Made by a program: the position numbers and the translations under genes. A stretch of 64,000 bases of DNA from Gammaproteobacteria bacterium (lineage in GTDB: Bacteria; Pseudomonadota; Gammaproteobacteria; Methylococcales; Methylomonadaceae): NCBI GenBank assembly GCA_018830325.1, contig JAHJSQ010000025.1:61293-125292 (forward strand). Reading direction: 5' to 3'. Every line of letters begins with the position of its first letter. Position 1 is the stretch's first letter. Positions 51,006-61,127 of this stretch are shown one piece after another. The notes beneath the pieces were generated by a model. That model did not search any database and was not told where the DNA came from. It worked only from the letters and a program-made list of their open reading frames with translations.

Positions 51006-54000
51006 CTAATCCTTGGCGGAAAAAGCTATTTTCAACTTGTGAACCAAGACCCTAACGTCTTCGGCAACCAGATATAACGACGGAATCAGTACGAGTGTAA
51101 TCAAGGTCGCAAACAAAATGCCGAAACCGATTGAAATCGCCATCGGGATCAACATTCGCGCTTGTCTAGATGTTTCCAAAATCATTGGCATTAAGCCGAA
51201 AAAAGTGGTTAGCGTGGTTAGCAGTATTGGCCTGAAGCGCTGAATTCCGGCGGCTTTGATGACTTGTAACGGTGTTTTGGCACTGCCGATGCGATGTTCG
51301 TTCGCATAATTGATCAATACCAGCGAATCGTTGACGACGATGCCGGATAGGGCGACGATACCCAGCATGCTAAGGATACTCAGGTCGTAACCCATCAACA
51401 AATGCCCTAATATAGCCCCGATGATGCCGAACGGAATGCTGACGATGACGATCAGCGGCAGAATGTAGCTGCGGAATGGAATCGCTAACATTGCGTAGAT
51501 CGCCAGCAGTGCAAAGACAAAACTGATTTTGAGACTGCTGAGATTATCGGCCATTTCGGCTTGACTCCCTTGAAAGCTATATTGCAATCCCGGGAATTCT
51601 TCTTGCAGGCGCGGCAGTTCGGTGGCTTTGAGGTCGTTAATGATTTCTCCCGCGCGGCTGCGTGGCGTGACCCCCGATTTGACTTGGATATTGCGTCGGC
51701 CGTTACGGCGGTTGATTTCGGTGTAGGCGCGGCCGCGTTCGATTTGCACGGCTTCGGTAAGAGGAATTTCGATTCCTGCCGGCGTACGCAGCATTAGGTT
51801 TTCGACGTTTTTTAGCGACATGCGCTCGTTTTCGGGCAGCCTGACCATGATTTTGATTTCATTGCGACCGCGTTGCTGACGAAGCACTTCGGCGCCGAAA
51901 AACGCATTTCTGACTTGCCGCGCAACATCTTGTGCCGTTAGGCCCAAGCTTCTCCCTTCGGGTAACAGCGTAAAATCCAATTGTTCCTTGCCGCTGGTCA
52001 AGCCGCTGTCGACGTCATTAACGATAGGGTAGGCGCTAAGCATTTGCGCAAGGCGTTTGCTTGCTTTTTCCAGGACTTGTATGTCACGGTGATTAAGTTC
52101 GACGGTGATTGCCGGGCCCCGGCTGGGACCGCCGGCGTCCGATTCGAATAAAATCGCTTCGATGCCGGCAATCTCGCCGGCCTCGATGCGCCAGCGCCGG
52201 GTAAACTGTTCGGTACTAAGAATGTCGTCGCGAACTTCAGGAGGCGCCAGATAGGTGCGTACGGTAGCCAAGTGGCTGCCGAGCGTCTGTTGTCTGTCGA
52301 TTGTGCCGAATTCGGTAAATTGCCCTTTCAATAATAGGTCGCCGTTCGGAACGTTTGATACAACGCGACGCGCCGCTTCCGACAAGTGTCGGGCGATGGC
52401 CTCGGTTTTTTCGAACGGCGTTCCAAACGGCATCGTTAAAGTGACTTGTGCATAATCGGATTCGACCTTCGGAAATAAGGTCATGCCCATACGTCCGCTA
52501 GCGGCATAGGCCAATGCCGCAATCAATAATGAGAATGCCAATGTGACGGTCAGATAGCGATGCTCGAGTACGCTTTCGAGAAATGGGCCATATCGATGCA
52601 GTGTCCAGCGCCGAAAGCCATCGCTGAAACGTTGTTGATAATGATGAATTTTGGCCTGAATACCTTGGCTTTTCAATGGTTTTAGGTGTCCGAGATGATT
52701 CGGCAAAATGAATAAGCTCTCGGCGAGAGACAGCAAGAAAACCGTGATCACGACTAACGGAATCATAAAAAAGATTTTGCCGGTAAATCCGGGAATGAAC
52801 AACAGCGGCATGAAGGTTGCGATGTTAGTCAGGATGCTGAATGTAACCGGCATCGCCATTTCACGGGCGCCTTGAATGGCCGCCTGCAGCGGAGACAGGC
52901 CTTCTTGTCGATGGTGATAAATATTTTCGCCGATGATGATCGCATCGTCGACAACGATGCCGATCGCGATGATAAATGCGAATAATGAAATCATGTTCAG
53001 CGTTACGCCGATACTGGGTAGGAACAAAAACGACCCGAGAAACGCAATAGGAATACCCATCATGACCCAAAATGCCAGGCGTAACTCAAGAAACAACGCC
53101 AGCAAGATAAATACCAGCGACAAACCCATGGCGCTGTTTCGCAACAAGAGGTCTATCCTTTGTGCGTAGTCTTCCGAGGCATCGCGTCGGACGTCGGTGA
53201 AGATGCCTTCGGGTAGTTCGGGAGCAATTTTATCGAGATGGTTACGGACCGTTTCAGACACTTGTATCGGCGTTTGCTCTCCGACGCTATAGACTTGCAG
53301 CATCACGGCCGGCTTGTCGTTGAAGGTCGCGTAATAATCGCTTTCATCGAAACCATCTGTTATTCGTGCGATGTCGCCGAGTTTAATCTGGCTACCGTCT
53401 GCGGTGGTAATAATAGGCAGTTGACTAAATTGGCGCCCGTAATCGCGGCGTTCTTTGATGCGAATCAAAATTTCGCCGCTGTCGGTTTTGACGCTGCCAG
53501 CGGGAAGGTCGATGCTGGCCGAAGCGATTCGTTGAGCGATGTCGCCTAACGACAAACGGTAGCGCCTCAGCATATCCTGCGGAATTTCGACCGCGATTTC
53601 GAGCGGTTTGACCCCTTCGAGATCGATTTGGGTGATGCCCGGGTCTTGCAGGAGTTGATCGCGGAGTTGTTCGGCCAATTCGTGTAAAACGGTATCTTCC
53701 GCGTCTCCATATAACGCAACTGAGATTACTCGGCGCTTGCTGGCGATCAAGGTTATTTGCGGTTTTTCGGCATCGATTGGAAAAGTCGTAATGCGGTCGA
53801 CTTCTTTTTGAATGTCTTGTGTAAACTTTTGCATGTCAGTACCGCGGAGTGCTTCGACGGTAATCGTGCCGGCGTTTTCTTTTGCCGATGAAGTGATTTG
53901 TTTGATGCCGTCCAAGCCGCCCACCGCGTCTTCGATGGCGAGGACAATGCCTCGTTCGACCTCTTCCGGGCTGGCGCCGGGATAAGCGACACTGATACTG

Positions 54001-54161
54001 ACGCTGTCGATTTCAAAGTCGGGGAATACTTCTTGGCGGATATTGTTTAAAAACAGCAGTCCTCCGATGATGCACACGACCATTGCGAGATTGGCCGCGA
54101 CCGAATGACCTGCCATCCATGCAATGGGACCGGTGTGGCTTGGGTCTTGATGTGACTGCAT
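51006..54161 (-). CDS. RND-family efflux transporter permease (AcrB-like)
   Basis: A 1051-residue inner-membrane proton antiporter with twelve helices and two large periplasmic loops: SISVAYPGASPEEVERGIVLAIEDAV, GIVVDDAIIIGENIYHHRQEG with the acidic pair in helix 4, GSFLFLPSIGVTLNMISLFAFII, and second-half IVALSGIVVNDSLVLINYANE. It forms the pump of a tripartite system with the adaptor and outer membrane lipoprotein encoded upstream. The sequence fits the hydrophobe/amphiphile group rather than heavy-metal CusA, but the substrate is unknown. Five bases separate it from the adaptor gene. Last gene of the TetR-led operon. Confidence 0.93.
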   Translation of the reverse strand: MQSHQDPSHTGPIAWMAGHSVAANLAMVVCIIGGLLFLNNIRQEVFPDFEIDSVSISVAYPGASPEEVERGIVLAIEDAVGGLDGIKQITSSAKENAGTITVEALRGTDMQKFTQDIQKEVDRITTFPIDAEKPQITLIASKRRVISVALYGDAEDTVLHELAEQLRDQLLQDPGITQIDLEGVKPLEIAVEIPQDMLRRYRLSLGDIAQRIASASIDLPAGSVKTDSGEILIRIKERRDYGRQFSQLPIITTADGSQIKLGDIARITDGFDESDYYATFNDKPAVMLQVYSVGEQTPIQVSETVRNHLDKIAPELPEGIFTDVRRDASEDYAQRIDLLLRNSAMGLSLVFILLALFLELRLAFWVMMGIPIAFLGSFLFLPSIGVTLNMISLFAFIIAIGIVVDDAIIIGENIYHHRQEGLSPLQAAIQGAREMAMPVTFSILTNIATFMPLLFIPGFTGKIFFMIPLVVITVFLLSLAESLFILPNHLGHLKPLKSQGIQAKIHHYQQRFSDGFRRWTLHRYGPFLESVLEHRYLTVTLAFSLLIAALAYAASGRMGMTLFPKVESDYAQVTLTMPFGTPFEKTEAIARHLSEAARRVVSNVPNGDLLLKGQFTEFGTIDRQQTLGSHLATVRTYLAPPEVRDDILSTEQFTRRWRIEAGEIAGIEAILFESDAGGPSRGPAITVELNHRDIQVLEKASKRLAQMLSAYPIVNDVDSGLTSGKEQLDFTLLPEGRSLGLTAQDVARQVRNAFFGAEVLRQQRGRNEIKIMVRLPENERMSLKNVENLMLRTPAGIEIPLTEAVQIERGRAYTEINRRNGRRNIQVKSGVTPRSRAGEIINDLKATELPRLQEEFPGLQYSFQGSQAEMADNLSSLKISFVFALLAIYAMLAIPFRSYILPLIVIVSIPFGIIGAILGHLLMGYDLSILSMLGIVALSGIVVNDSLVLINYANEHRIGSAKTPLQVIKAAGIQRFRPILLTTLTTFFGLMPMILETSRQARMLIPMAISIGFGILFATLITLVLIPSLYLVAEDVRVLVHKLKIAFSAKD

Positions 54162-54166
54162 GATGC

Positions 54167-55375
54167 TTACCTAGCGGATGAAGAACGGTCGGTTTCGGTG
54201 GTGCGAATACGCATGTCTTGAACCGGTGTGGAAAGATCGCTGACGATGATGCGCGGCTGATCGGGTAGTTCCGAGGCATGCAAGTAAACGACGCCTTGTT
54301 CGGTCCAGGCGGGGGTTATTTTGACGATGTTCAATGTGTCTTGTTCGCCCATTAGCCAGAGCCGGTTGCCGTCATGCAATGCGGTTTCCGGCACAGGAAG
54401 TACGTCGACGAGGGTTTTGCCGGTAATTGCCGCCCGAACCAATGTGCCTAGCATCATGCGAGGTGAATTTTGGTTAGCCGGCTTTAGGCTGAGCGGATCT
54501 TCCACTTCAACCAATAATTTAGCCATGCGGCCTTCGGCTTCGACTTCCGCTTTCAGGCGTTTCACGGCGCCGATTCTAAATGCATCGGGCCCCCAAGCCC
54601 TTTCGTAGCTGATCGTGACCTGCGAGCCCTGGTCGCCGTTGAAACCGGGAATCGTTATCCAACGTAATTTGTCGAGCGGCAGCGATACGTCGATCCAATA
54701 ATAATCGGTTGCCACCAACTGCACGAGCGGAGTGCCGGTCGAGAAAGTCGACACCCAGGAGCCGACATTGGCGTTGCGGGCCGTGACGACGGCGTTGAAC
54801 GGCGCGATCGTACGGGTGCGTTCGAGATCCAGCTTGGCTTGTTCCAGCGCCGCTTCGGCGGCATTTAACGATGCCTTGGCGGCTTCCAGATGGGGTTTTC
54901 GTTGAACCAGCTCTTGAGCCAGTTCGTCCAATTCCTGGCCGAGCAATTGATATTCGCGTTGCGCGATGGCTTGTTGGCCCAATTCCATTTTTAGGTTGAA
55001 ACGGGCTTGGGTGAGATCGCTTTGCGCTCTGCGTACGCGTAATTCGTAGTCGGTCGGGTCGAGACGGACGATTTCTTCGTCTTTTTTCAACAAGCCGCCT
55101 TCGATGAACTGATCGCTGACCGAGACGACCATGCCGTCGACACGCGAATTAAGGTTGACGCTTTGCGCCGGGATGACATTGCCGAGCGCAAAAACGGTGG
55201 TTTGATAATCGATGGCTTGCGGCGTGATGATTTCGACCAATGGCGCCACGGCCGTAACGGGGGCGCGGACCGCGCGGGGCTTATTGCTTAGCCAATAAAA
55301 AGACAATGCCCCGGCAAATGCGACGATCGCCAGCGAAATCAGCAGTGTGGCGAATTTCTTGAAGGGATTAGTCAT
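54167..55375 (-). CDS. RND efflux periplasmic adaptor (membrane fusion protein)
   Basis: A 402-residue protein with an N-terminal membrane anchor (FATLLISLAIVAFAGALSFYWL), a split lipoyl domain (NLNSRVDGMVVSVSDQFIEGGLLKKDEEIVRLD and RTIAPFNAVVTARNANVGSWV), a helical hairpin (about 125-200) and a beta-barrel/membrane-proximal part. The open frame begins 17 codons earlier, but the ATG at 55373-55375 (MTNPFKK) gives the right anchor and overlaps the outer membrane gene's stop by eight bases. It bridges pump and outer membrane channel. Confidence 0.92.
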   Translation of the reverse strand: MTNPFKKFATLLISLAIVAFAGALSFYWLSNKPRAVRAPVTAVAPLVEIITPQAIDYQTTVFALGNVIPAQSVNLNSRVDGMVVSVSDQFIEGGLLKKDEEIVRLDPTDYELRVRRAQSDLTQARFNLKMELGQQAIAQREYQLLGQELDELAQELVQRKPHLEAAKASLNAAEAALEQAKLDLERTRTIAPFNAVVTARNANVGSWVSTFSTGTPLVQLVATDYYWIDVSLPLDKLRWITIPGFNGDQGSQVTISYERAWGPDAFRIGAVKRLKAEVEAEGRMAKLLVEVEDPLSLKPANQNSPRMMLGTLVRAAITGKTLVDVLPVPETALHDGNRLWLMGEQDTLNIVKITPAWTEQGVVYLHASELPDQPRIIVSDLSTPVQDMRIRTTETDRSSSAR

Positions 55376-56765
55376 GGGTATCGTTCCTGTTCGAAATCGG
55401 TTCGGTAAGCGGCCAGCCGCCCGCAAGCGACCGGTAGAGTTGAATTCTGTAATCGATCAATTCACGTTCGGCGCGGATGAGTGTTCGCTGCATGGCTTGC
55501 AAGCTGTTCAATGTCGACAGCACCCGCAAAAAATCGAAAATCCCATAGGCGGACCGGATGCGAATGTTGTCATTGGCTTCGTTCAGATAGCGCAATTGAT
55601 CTTTGAGGCTGTTTAGCCGCTCGTGCTGGCGCGTTTCTTGTGCCAATGCGTTTTCGACTTCCTGCAACGATTGCAAGACGCTCTGACCGTAGAGATTCAG
55701 CGCTTCTTCTGTTGCCGCCTCGGTGCGCCGGACTTCCGCCACCCGGCGTCCGCCGTCGATCAAGGGCAGCACCAGATTGCCGGCTAGCGTTGCCATCCAA
55801 TTATTGAAGAAGGCTTGTAAGTCCGGAGCCGAGGTATCGAGGCTGGCCGATAAGCCGAGTTTCGGAAAGCGGTCGGCCACGGCCGCGGCAATACGAAGAT
55901 CGGCGGCTTGCAGGCGATAATAGGCCTTCTTGACATCCGGGCGTCGTTGTATCAAATCCGAGGTCAAGCCGGTTTCGGGTAGGCCTGCGAGCTCGGGAAA
56001 ACGATCGCCGGCAACAATGTCCAATGTTCCGGGGGCTTGTCCGGTTAAGACCGCCAATTGATTTTTTAATACCTCGATATTCGCGAGCACTGTATAGCGG
56101 TCGCCGACCACGCCTTCAAGTAATTGCCGCTGTTGGAATACGTCGGCAGCGGTTGCTTGGCCGCCTCTGAATCGGACTTCGACTAAGTCCGCATATTGCT
56201 TATTGACTTCGATTTGTTCGTTCAATAAGTCGAGCTGTAGTTTTTGTTCGGTCAATAGATACCAAATGCGCGCTATCTCGGCCGACAAGGCAATCGCGGC
56301 GGTATGGATATCTTGTTCGGCGGCCTTGATTTCCTGTTCGGCCGCATAAGTACCGGCGCGGATTCGGCCCCATAGGTCGACTTCATAACTGGCGATCAAG
56401 CCCAGCGAAAAGTTGTCGAAAGTCAGCGAACCTGTATTGGTGTTATCCTCAATGAGGCGATTTGCGTTAGTCGTAGCATTAACGGCGGGAATCAATTCGG
56501 ACCCGGCCTTACGAGCTTCCGCTTCGGCTTGTTTGAGCCTTTCGAATGCCGCGGTTAGATCGAGATTTTGCTGAAGCGCCGTATCGATCAGAGTATTCAA
56601 CGCAGGATCGTTAAAGTTAAGCCACCAGCGGTCTTGAAGGGATTCTCCGCCGGTAATCGAGAACGTTTCCGGTACTGGAATCGGCGGGTTGAATTCTTTG
56701 ATATCAATACTGCATGCGCTGAGAAAAAAGAAGATGTATAAAATCGAAGGATTTATGACTCGCAT
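55368..56765 (-). CDS. Outer membrane efflux lipoprotein (NodT/OprM family, TolC-like)
   Basis: A 465-residue lipoprotein with lipobox LSAC (Cys18) followed by FNPPIPVPETFS and DRWWLNFNDPALNTLIDTALQQNLDLTAAFERLKQAEAEARKAGSELIPAVNA, the standard NodT/CusC/OprM opening, with two repeated coiled-coil halves typical of the trimeric channel. Third component of the efflux system. It overlaps the tetR-type gene upstream by 13 bases and the adaptor gene downstream by eight. Confidence 0.92.
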   Translation of the reverse strand: MRVINPSILYIFFFLSACSIDIKEFNPPIPVPETFSITGGESLQDRWWLNFNDPALNTLIDTALQQNLDLTAAFERLKQAEAEARKAGSELIPAVNATTNANRLIEDNTNTGSLTFDNFSLGLIASYEVDLWGRIRAGTYAAEQEIKAAEQDIHTAAIALSAEIARIWYLLTEQKLQLDLLNEQIEVNKQYADLVEVRFRGGQATAADVFQQRQLLEGVVGDRYTVLANIEVLKNQLAVLTGQAPGTLDIVAGDRFPELAGLPETGLTSDLIQRRPDVKKAYYRLQAADLRIAAAVADRFPKLGLSASLDTSAPDLQAFFNNWMATLAGNLVLPLIDGGRRVAEVRRTEAATEEALNLYGQSVLQSLQEVENALAQETRQHERLNSLKDQLRYLNEANDNIRIRSAYGIFDFLRVLSTLNSLQAMQRTLIRAERELIDYRIQLYRSLAGGWPLTEPISNRNDTHD

Positions 56766-57424
56766 GTCTCGTCTCCACGGCTTGGTTCGAGACGATCGCG
56801 CAGTGCTTTAATTCCGGCTAATGAAAAATGCACGACATGATCGGCAAAGGCTGCCGGGTTCTCCAATTCCGGAGTGTGTTTTCGTGTCGGAAAGTGGCTT
56901 TGCATGTGTTTGACTTTCAGGAGATGAAAGCATTGGCCGATGATGCTGGCATGACAAAAATGAATCGTTCGTTCATCCGCACTAGGTCCCAAGCATTCGG
57001 CAATGAGTTCAAGCATGGCTTGGCGCTGCGGATTGATTTCTTTTTCGAGAATTTCCGGCAGCAACGAGGTCGGTTGCGCCATTTCTTTGTTGATGATCGC
57101 GAAAAAATGCGAATCGTCGTCGGCGATGCGGGCGATCAAAGAGCGAATGCGACCCGCTAGGCGTTTTTCGGGGGAAGCACTGGGCGCAACGCCGCCATCC
57201 GACGGATAAATTTCAAGGTCCTTGAGAAACGCATGGCGCCAGGCTTCGAGATAAAGACTTTCCTTATCTCGAAAATGATAATTGACCGAAGCGATATTAG
57301 TTTGGGCTTGTTCGCAGATTTCGGCAATCGTTGCTTCCTGAAAGCCTTTTTCGGCAAAAATTCGGCTGGCCGCGATAATTAAGCGGGTTCGAGTTTTTAA
57401 CGGTTTGGCTGTAGGTTCGGGCAT
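56753..57424 (-). CDS. TetR/AcrR-family regulator of the efflux operon (CecR-like)
   Basis: A 223-residue repressor: HTH in residues about 12-58 (TRTRLIIAASRIFAEKGFQEATIAEICEQAQTNIASVNYHFRDKESLYLEAW) and a C-terminal ligand domain of the CecR/DUF1956 kind. It is the first gene of the operon, overlapping the outer membrane gene, so it probably autoregulates and represses the pump until an inducer binds. No palindromic operator was confirmed in the upstream bases, where GATATTCAAAAGCGAATTTCAAATAT is AT-rich and partly symmetric. Confidence 0.9.
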   Translation of the reverse strand: MPEPTAKPLKTRTRLIIAASRIFAEKGFQEATIAEICEQAQTNIASVNYHFRDKESLYLEAWRHAFLKDLEIYPSDGGVAPSASPEKRLAGRIRSLIARIADDDSHFFAIINKEMAQPTSLLPEILEKEINPQRQAMLELIAECLGPSADERTIHFCHASIIGQCFHLLKVKHMQSHFPTRKHTPELENPAAFADHVVHFSLAGIKALRDRLEPSRGDETCES

Positions 57425-57848
57425 CGCGGGTTAGATATTCAAAAGCGAATTTCAAATATACATTTAAATTATTCATTAGACAAATTTCAGTCTTGTTCAG
57501 TGACGCAGGAACCTGAGCGACTGGCCCAAGTGTTTTGATCTACGAACTTTGACCGTAACGTTCATGAAGGTCTAGCCATCGCCCCGGCAAATGAAAGTGC
57601 GAGGGATGGCTGGGTGCGGTCACTCGCCCGACAGGACGCCGTAAATACGTCCATGTAGGCTCGGCGGCGGCTCCCTGCCGCCGACGCCTGTCAGTCGAGC
57701 AACCGCACCCGCTTCGGTTCGCTTACTTTCACAGTAATGCCCGAAACAGCGTGCTTTATGGAGATTCGTGACTGGATTAAACAGAATTTTCTTATCCCGC
57801 AATTTGACTCGCTAAGGGTGTATGGGTTGATAGAGGCTGTGGGGGCAA
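57425..57848. repeat. Repeat family B copy (about 57552-57740) and upstream region of the efflux operon
   Basis: After the regulator's promoter region comes a single B unit very like the second unit at 4944 (GGTGCGGTCACTCGCCCGAC, AGGACGCCGTAAATACGTCC, GAGCAACCGCACCCGCTTCG). The open frame at 57620-57802 is made of repeat sequence and is not called. Confidence 0.75.
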
Positions 57849-58301
57849 TCAGGCTATAACTTCAGTGACTTTTCGATCAGTGAATTGATAATTAATGCTT
57901 AGGCAGTGATCCAGCCATTTCAGCAAAAAATAATTTAATTGCCATTTATAATTTAAGATTTCAGAGATCTTGCCGGGGTCTTTGTAGACGCGAGAGACGT
58001 CTGATCTGGCATGATCACGCAAAACTTCGGCGAGTTCCGCGTCCAGATAGATACGGACTGTGACATCCGGCACCCATAAATCGTTGGGTAATTGATCAAA
58101 TCGATGGCTGAGTTTTACAGTAAGTGTGTGTGCCGAGCGTTCGAGCACCTCAAGCTGCAAGTCGGGCTTTTTCGACGCTTTTCCGACAGCCGATTGGGCA
58201 AGGTTTCTGATGTTAGGAATTAAGCTTAACAACTTTTGGTAATTAGAGGCACAGATGGTTTCCAAGCACGCCGCTTTGTTTTGCGGATGAATCCTGCTCA
58301 T
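57849..58301 (-). CDS. DUF1249 (YqiB-like) protein
   Basis: A 150-residue cytoplasmic protein of the DUF1249 family: CASNYQKLLSLIPNIRN, LWVPDVTVRIYLDAELAEVL and KWQLNYFLLKWLDHCLSINY correspond to the conserved blocks of E. coli YqiB. The function is unknown; in E. coli yqiB lies in the nudF-cpdA cluster. Here it lies six bases after the QueD-like gene, so the two are co-transcribed. Confidence 0.8.
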   Translation of the reverse strand: MSRIHPQNKAACLETICASNYQKLLSLIPNIRNLAQSAVGKASKKPDLQLEVLERSAHTLTVKLSHRFDQLPNDLWVPDVTVRIYLDAELAEVLRDHARSDVSRVYKDPGKISEILNYKWQLNYFLLKWLDHCLSINYQFTDRKVTEVIA

Positions 58302-58307
58302 GATAGA

Positions 58308-58712
58308 TCAGTCTTCCCTATAACAGGCATGAGCGCTTGCGGTTTCCCATAAGGTTACTTGGTCGACATTGAAACCTTGTTCTTTAATATGTTGATAAAT
58401 CATTTGACTCAGTACTTCCGCGGTCGGATGCTGGTCCAGAGCTATAAATCGCTCTTGGGTTTCTGTTAAGTACGGAATGATCGGGTCGTTTTTATGCAAT
58501 AGAAAATTATGATCCAAATGTTCGTTGATATAGTCTTCGACACACGCTTTTATGTCCGAAAAGTCACAAACCATGCCTTGCTCGTTAAGATGTTCTTGTT
58601 TAATCGTGATAGCAGCCTTAACGCTGTGTCCGTGAAGATGACGGCACTTGCCGGGGTGGTTCATCAGTCTATGTCCATAGCAAAAATAGACTTCCTTAGT
58701 AATCGTATACAT
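58308..58712 (-). CDS. queD: 6-carboxytetrahydropterin synthase QueD-like
   Basis: A 134-residue PTPS-family enzyme: zinc ligands His14 (YGHRL), His27 and His29 (HLHGHS), catalytic Cys23 in the C-x3-HGH arrangement, LDHNFLL and PTAEVLSQMIYQHI. It converts 7,8-dihydroneopterin triphosphate to 6-carboxytetrahydropterin in queuosine/7-deazaguanine synthesis. Cys23-x3-His27 is the QueD form. At 134 residues it is slightly longer than E. coli QueD (121). Confidence 0.88.
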   Translation of the reverse strand: MYTITKEVYFCYGHRLMNHPGKCRHLHGHSVKAAITIKQEHLNEQGMVCDFSDIKACVEDYINEHLDHNFLLHKNDPIIPYLTETQERFIALDQHPTAEVLSQMIYQHIKEQGFNVDQVTLWETASAHACYRED

Positions 58713-58748
58713 GAGTTAGCAATCTCGGCCGAGTTGGAATAATGTAAG

Positions 58749-59048
58749 TTAATGACCTTTGATGCTCTTAATTGCGGCGGCAATTTCGTAGCGGCCATTA
58801 TCCTGTTTTGTCGTTCTGACGACTTCTATATAGGCGGTCATGGGCGGAGTAATTGTGTTTTTGGGTGTAATATTGACCTCCATTGCGCTTCCGGGATCGA
58901 AGGATTGATCGGCAATGAAGGAGACACCAGAACCGCTAATTGATGTGCAAATTCCTGAATGACTTTCGCTTGCATCGGCTAACTTGTAGGTAAGTTCGCA
59001 ATCGACGCTCATTCGGATGTAATTACGTTTTTCGTCGTATTCCAGCAT
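58749..59048 (-). CDS. PilZ-domain protein, probable c-di-GMP effector
   Basis: A 99-residue single-domain protein: RNYIRM supplies the RxxxR motif and SISGSGVSF approximates the [D/N]xSxxG motif with its first residue changed. Known PilZ proteins bind c-di-GMP through these motifs, so affinity may be altered. The open frame begins 40 codons further upstream, but the ATG at 59046-59048 is preceded by AAGAGAG and starts where the domain begins. No partner is adjacent; the window's PAS-GGDEF-EAL protein is 11 kb away. Confidence 0.8.
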   Translation of the reverse strand: MLEYDEKRNYIRMSVDCELTYKLADASESHSGICTSISGSGVSFIADQSFDPGSAMEVNITPKNTITPPMTAYIEVVRTTKQDNGRYEIAAAIKSIKGH

Positions 59049-59208
59049 GTCAACTCTCTTCTTTATAATTGGATAAATTGTTTTTCCGTGAATGGCAGTG
59101 CCCGTGTTTGCTTTCAGACTGTTTGCGCGAAGTTTACTATAAATAAAATGCTTGTTCATGAAAATCACCTTGAAAGTTGAGTAACTTCATATTATAGGAT
59201 TCTATTTT

Positions 59209-59544
59209 GGCATCGTTGCGCGCTAGCTACACCTCCATACCTTCATAAAGTTAACCATTTTTTGAGTATAACTTTCGGACTTCAAATTTCGGCGGTGCCT
59301 GAGGAGGCGCCGGGGTGTGTGGCAAAGGCTTTGCCAGCATGGAGCTGGCATAGAGCCTACAGGGACGTATTCATGGCGTCCTTTGACGGACACCCCGGCG
59401 CCGAATTTTGATCTGCGATGATTATATAAAGGGACTAGTGCGGAAAAGTTTTCGCATAGACTATGGCTATTGGTTGTAAATTATGTAATATTTTGCAGAT
59501 TTTAACGATGTGAACCCCGTCAGGGTTTTGGGGATTTATTTATA
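59209..59544. repeat. Repeat C/D composite between the PilZ gene and trpS
   Basis: 59219-59268 is a D tail (CACCTCCATACCTTCATAAAGTTAACC..TTTTGAGTATAA). 59270-59415 is a family C element whose ends CTTCAAATTTCGGC and GCCGAATTTTGATC are inverted, with an inner GGCGCCGGGGTGT/ACACCCCGGCGCC pair. Just before trpS, ACCCCGTCAGGGTTTTGGGG can form a short CCCC/GGGG hairpin that would include the probable GGGGA ribosome-binding site. Confidence 0.6.
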
Positions 59545-60558
59545 ATGACAAAAGCGACCGTTTTAACCGGTATCACAACCACCGGAACTCCTCATTTGGG
59601 AAATTATGTAGGCGCGATCAGGCCTGCTATTGCAGCCAGTAAGGATGCAAACGTGAGTCCATTTTATTTTTTGGCCGATTACCATGCCTTGATCAAATGT
59701 CAGGATCCGGAAAAAGTTAGACAATCGAGCCTTGAAATCGCGGCGACTTGGTTGGCGCTCGGCTTGGATACGTCGAATGCGGTGTTTTACCGGCAATCTG
59801 ATGTACCGGAGATCACCGAGTTGGCTTGGATGTTGACGTGTGTAACGGCAAAGGGGCTCATGAATAGGGCGCATGCTTACAAGGCAGCGGTTGCCGAAAA
59901 TGAACAAGGCGGCGAAAACGATCCCGACAAAGGCATTACGATGGGCTTGTTCAGTTATCCGATTCTGATGGCGGCCGACATTTTGATATTCAATGCACAC
60001 AAGGTTCCTGTGGGTAAGGATCAGATTCAGCATATCGAAATGGCGCGTGATATCGCCGGACGTTTCAATCATATTTATGGCGAACATTTTGTCATCCCGG
60101 ATGCGGTCGTGACCGAAAATGCCGCGACGCTGGCTGGTTTGGACGGGCGGAAAATGAGTAAGAGTTACAACAATACGATTCCGTTATTCGAACCCGAGAA
60201 AAAACTCAGAAAACTGATAAACAAGATCAAGACCAATTCTTTGGAACCGGGCGAACCGAAAGATCCCGATGGCTGTACCTTGTTTGGAATTTATCAGGCT
60301 TTTGCCCGGCCTTCGGAAGTCGATGAGGTTCGAAAACTTTATGCGGAGGGTATTGCTTGGGGCGAAATGAAAAAGTTGTTGTTCGAATATATCAACGACC
60401 ATATTGCCCCGGCCCGAGAGCGTTATGAAGCCTTAATAGAGGCGCCTGAGCATATTGAAAACGAATTACAGGAAGGCGCTAAAAAGGCTCGCGAGATTAG
60501 TGTGCCTTTTATGAAACAATTGCGAGAGGCGGTTGGGATTTCTCGTATTGGTGTTTAA
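59545..60558 (+). CDS. trpS: Tryptophanyl-tRNA synthetase
   Basis: Class I aminoacyl-tRNA synthetase charging tRNA-Trp with tryptophan in the cytoplasm. The 337-residue protein has the HIGH-type motif [14 protein letters not shown], the KMSKS loop in [14 protein letters not shown], plus [16 protein letters not shown] and [16 protein letters not shown] of bacterial TrpRS. Length and motifs are standard. Monocistronic. The short hairpin covering the RBS region could modulate translation but is unsupported beyond its sequence. Confidence 0.96.
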   Translation: MTKATVLTGITTTGTPHLGNYVGAIRPAIAASKDANVSPFYFLADYHALIKCQDPEKVRQSSLEIAATWLALGLDTSNAVFYRQSDVPEITELAWMLTCVTAKGLMNRAHAYKAAVAENEQGGENDPDKGITMGLFSYPILMAADILIFNAHKVPVGKDQIQHIEMARDIAGRFNHIYGEHFVIPDAVVTENAATLAGLDGRKMSKSYNNTIPLFEPEKKLRKLINKIKTNSLEPGEPKDPDGCTLFGIYQAFARPSEVDEVRKLYAEGIAWGEMKKLLFEYINDHIAPARERYEALIEAPEHIENELQEGAKKAREISVPFMKQLREAVGISRIGV

Positions 60559-61127
60559 TGGTTTTACCGAGGAAAGGTCTGTTAGTTGGGAAAGTCTTAA
60601 AAAACACAGTTCTAATTTAATCCGACTATAGTGTTCGCACATCAAATTTCGGTTTTTTTATCCCCTCATCCTAGCCTTCTCCCGGAGGGAGAAGGCATTG
60701 AAGCGCCGAAATTTGATGTGCGATAGGTATAGTATAATTGGGTTCCTGAATTCTTAAGGCGCCACTTATACTTCGCATGGCCAAATTTGCTGGTAAGCTC
60801 ACGCGCTCTTTGTGCGGTATATGAATGGCGAAAACAGTTACATTGCTTAGCTTGACGCCTGTTTTAGCGCCTTGCCATAAAAGCCGTAAACATGACCGCG
60901 CGAAGTAAAGGTCATCGTCTGCGGGTTTAATCTCCGACTTTCCTTATTCTATTTCGCTGATGGATTCGCTCGGTAAATAAATCCGCACTTTTTTAGTACG
61001 AACGGAGTAAAGGTGTTTCCAACTACCGGGATCGCCGCGATTTTCCTGTTTAGGAGTTAACGTTCAGAAATCCGTACTGATTTTCCGATCAACTTTAATT
61101 TAAGCAGTATTTCCCTTGACCGAAAAT
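60559..61127. repeat. Gap between trpS and dnaB with an inverted C-type element (60630-60725)
   Basis: TTCGCACATCAAATTTCGG at 60632 is repeated inverted as CCGAAATTTGATGTGCGA at about 60706, enclosing CTTCTCCCGGAGGGAGAAGG, so the whole forms a long hairpin. 60730-61127 shows no gene or recognised RNA; it should contain the dnaB promoter. Confidence 0.6.
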
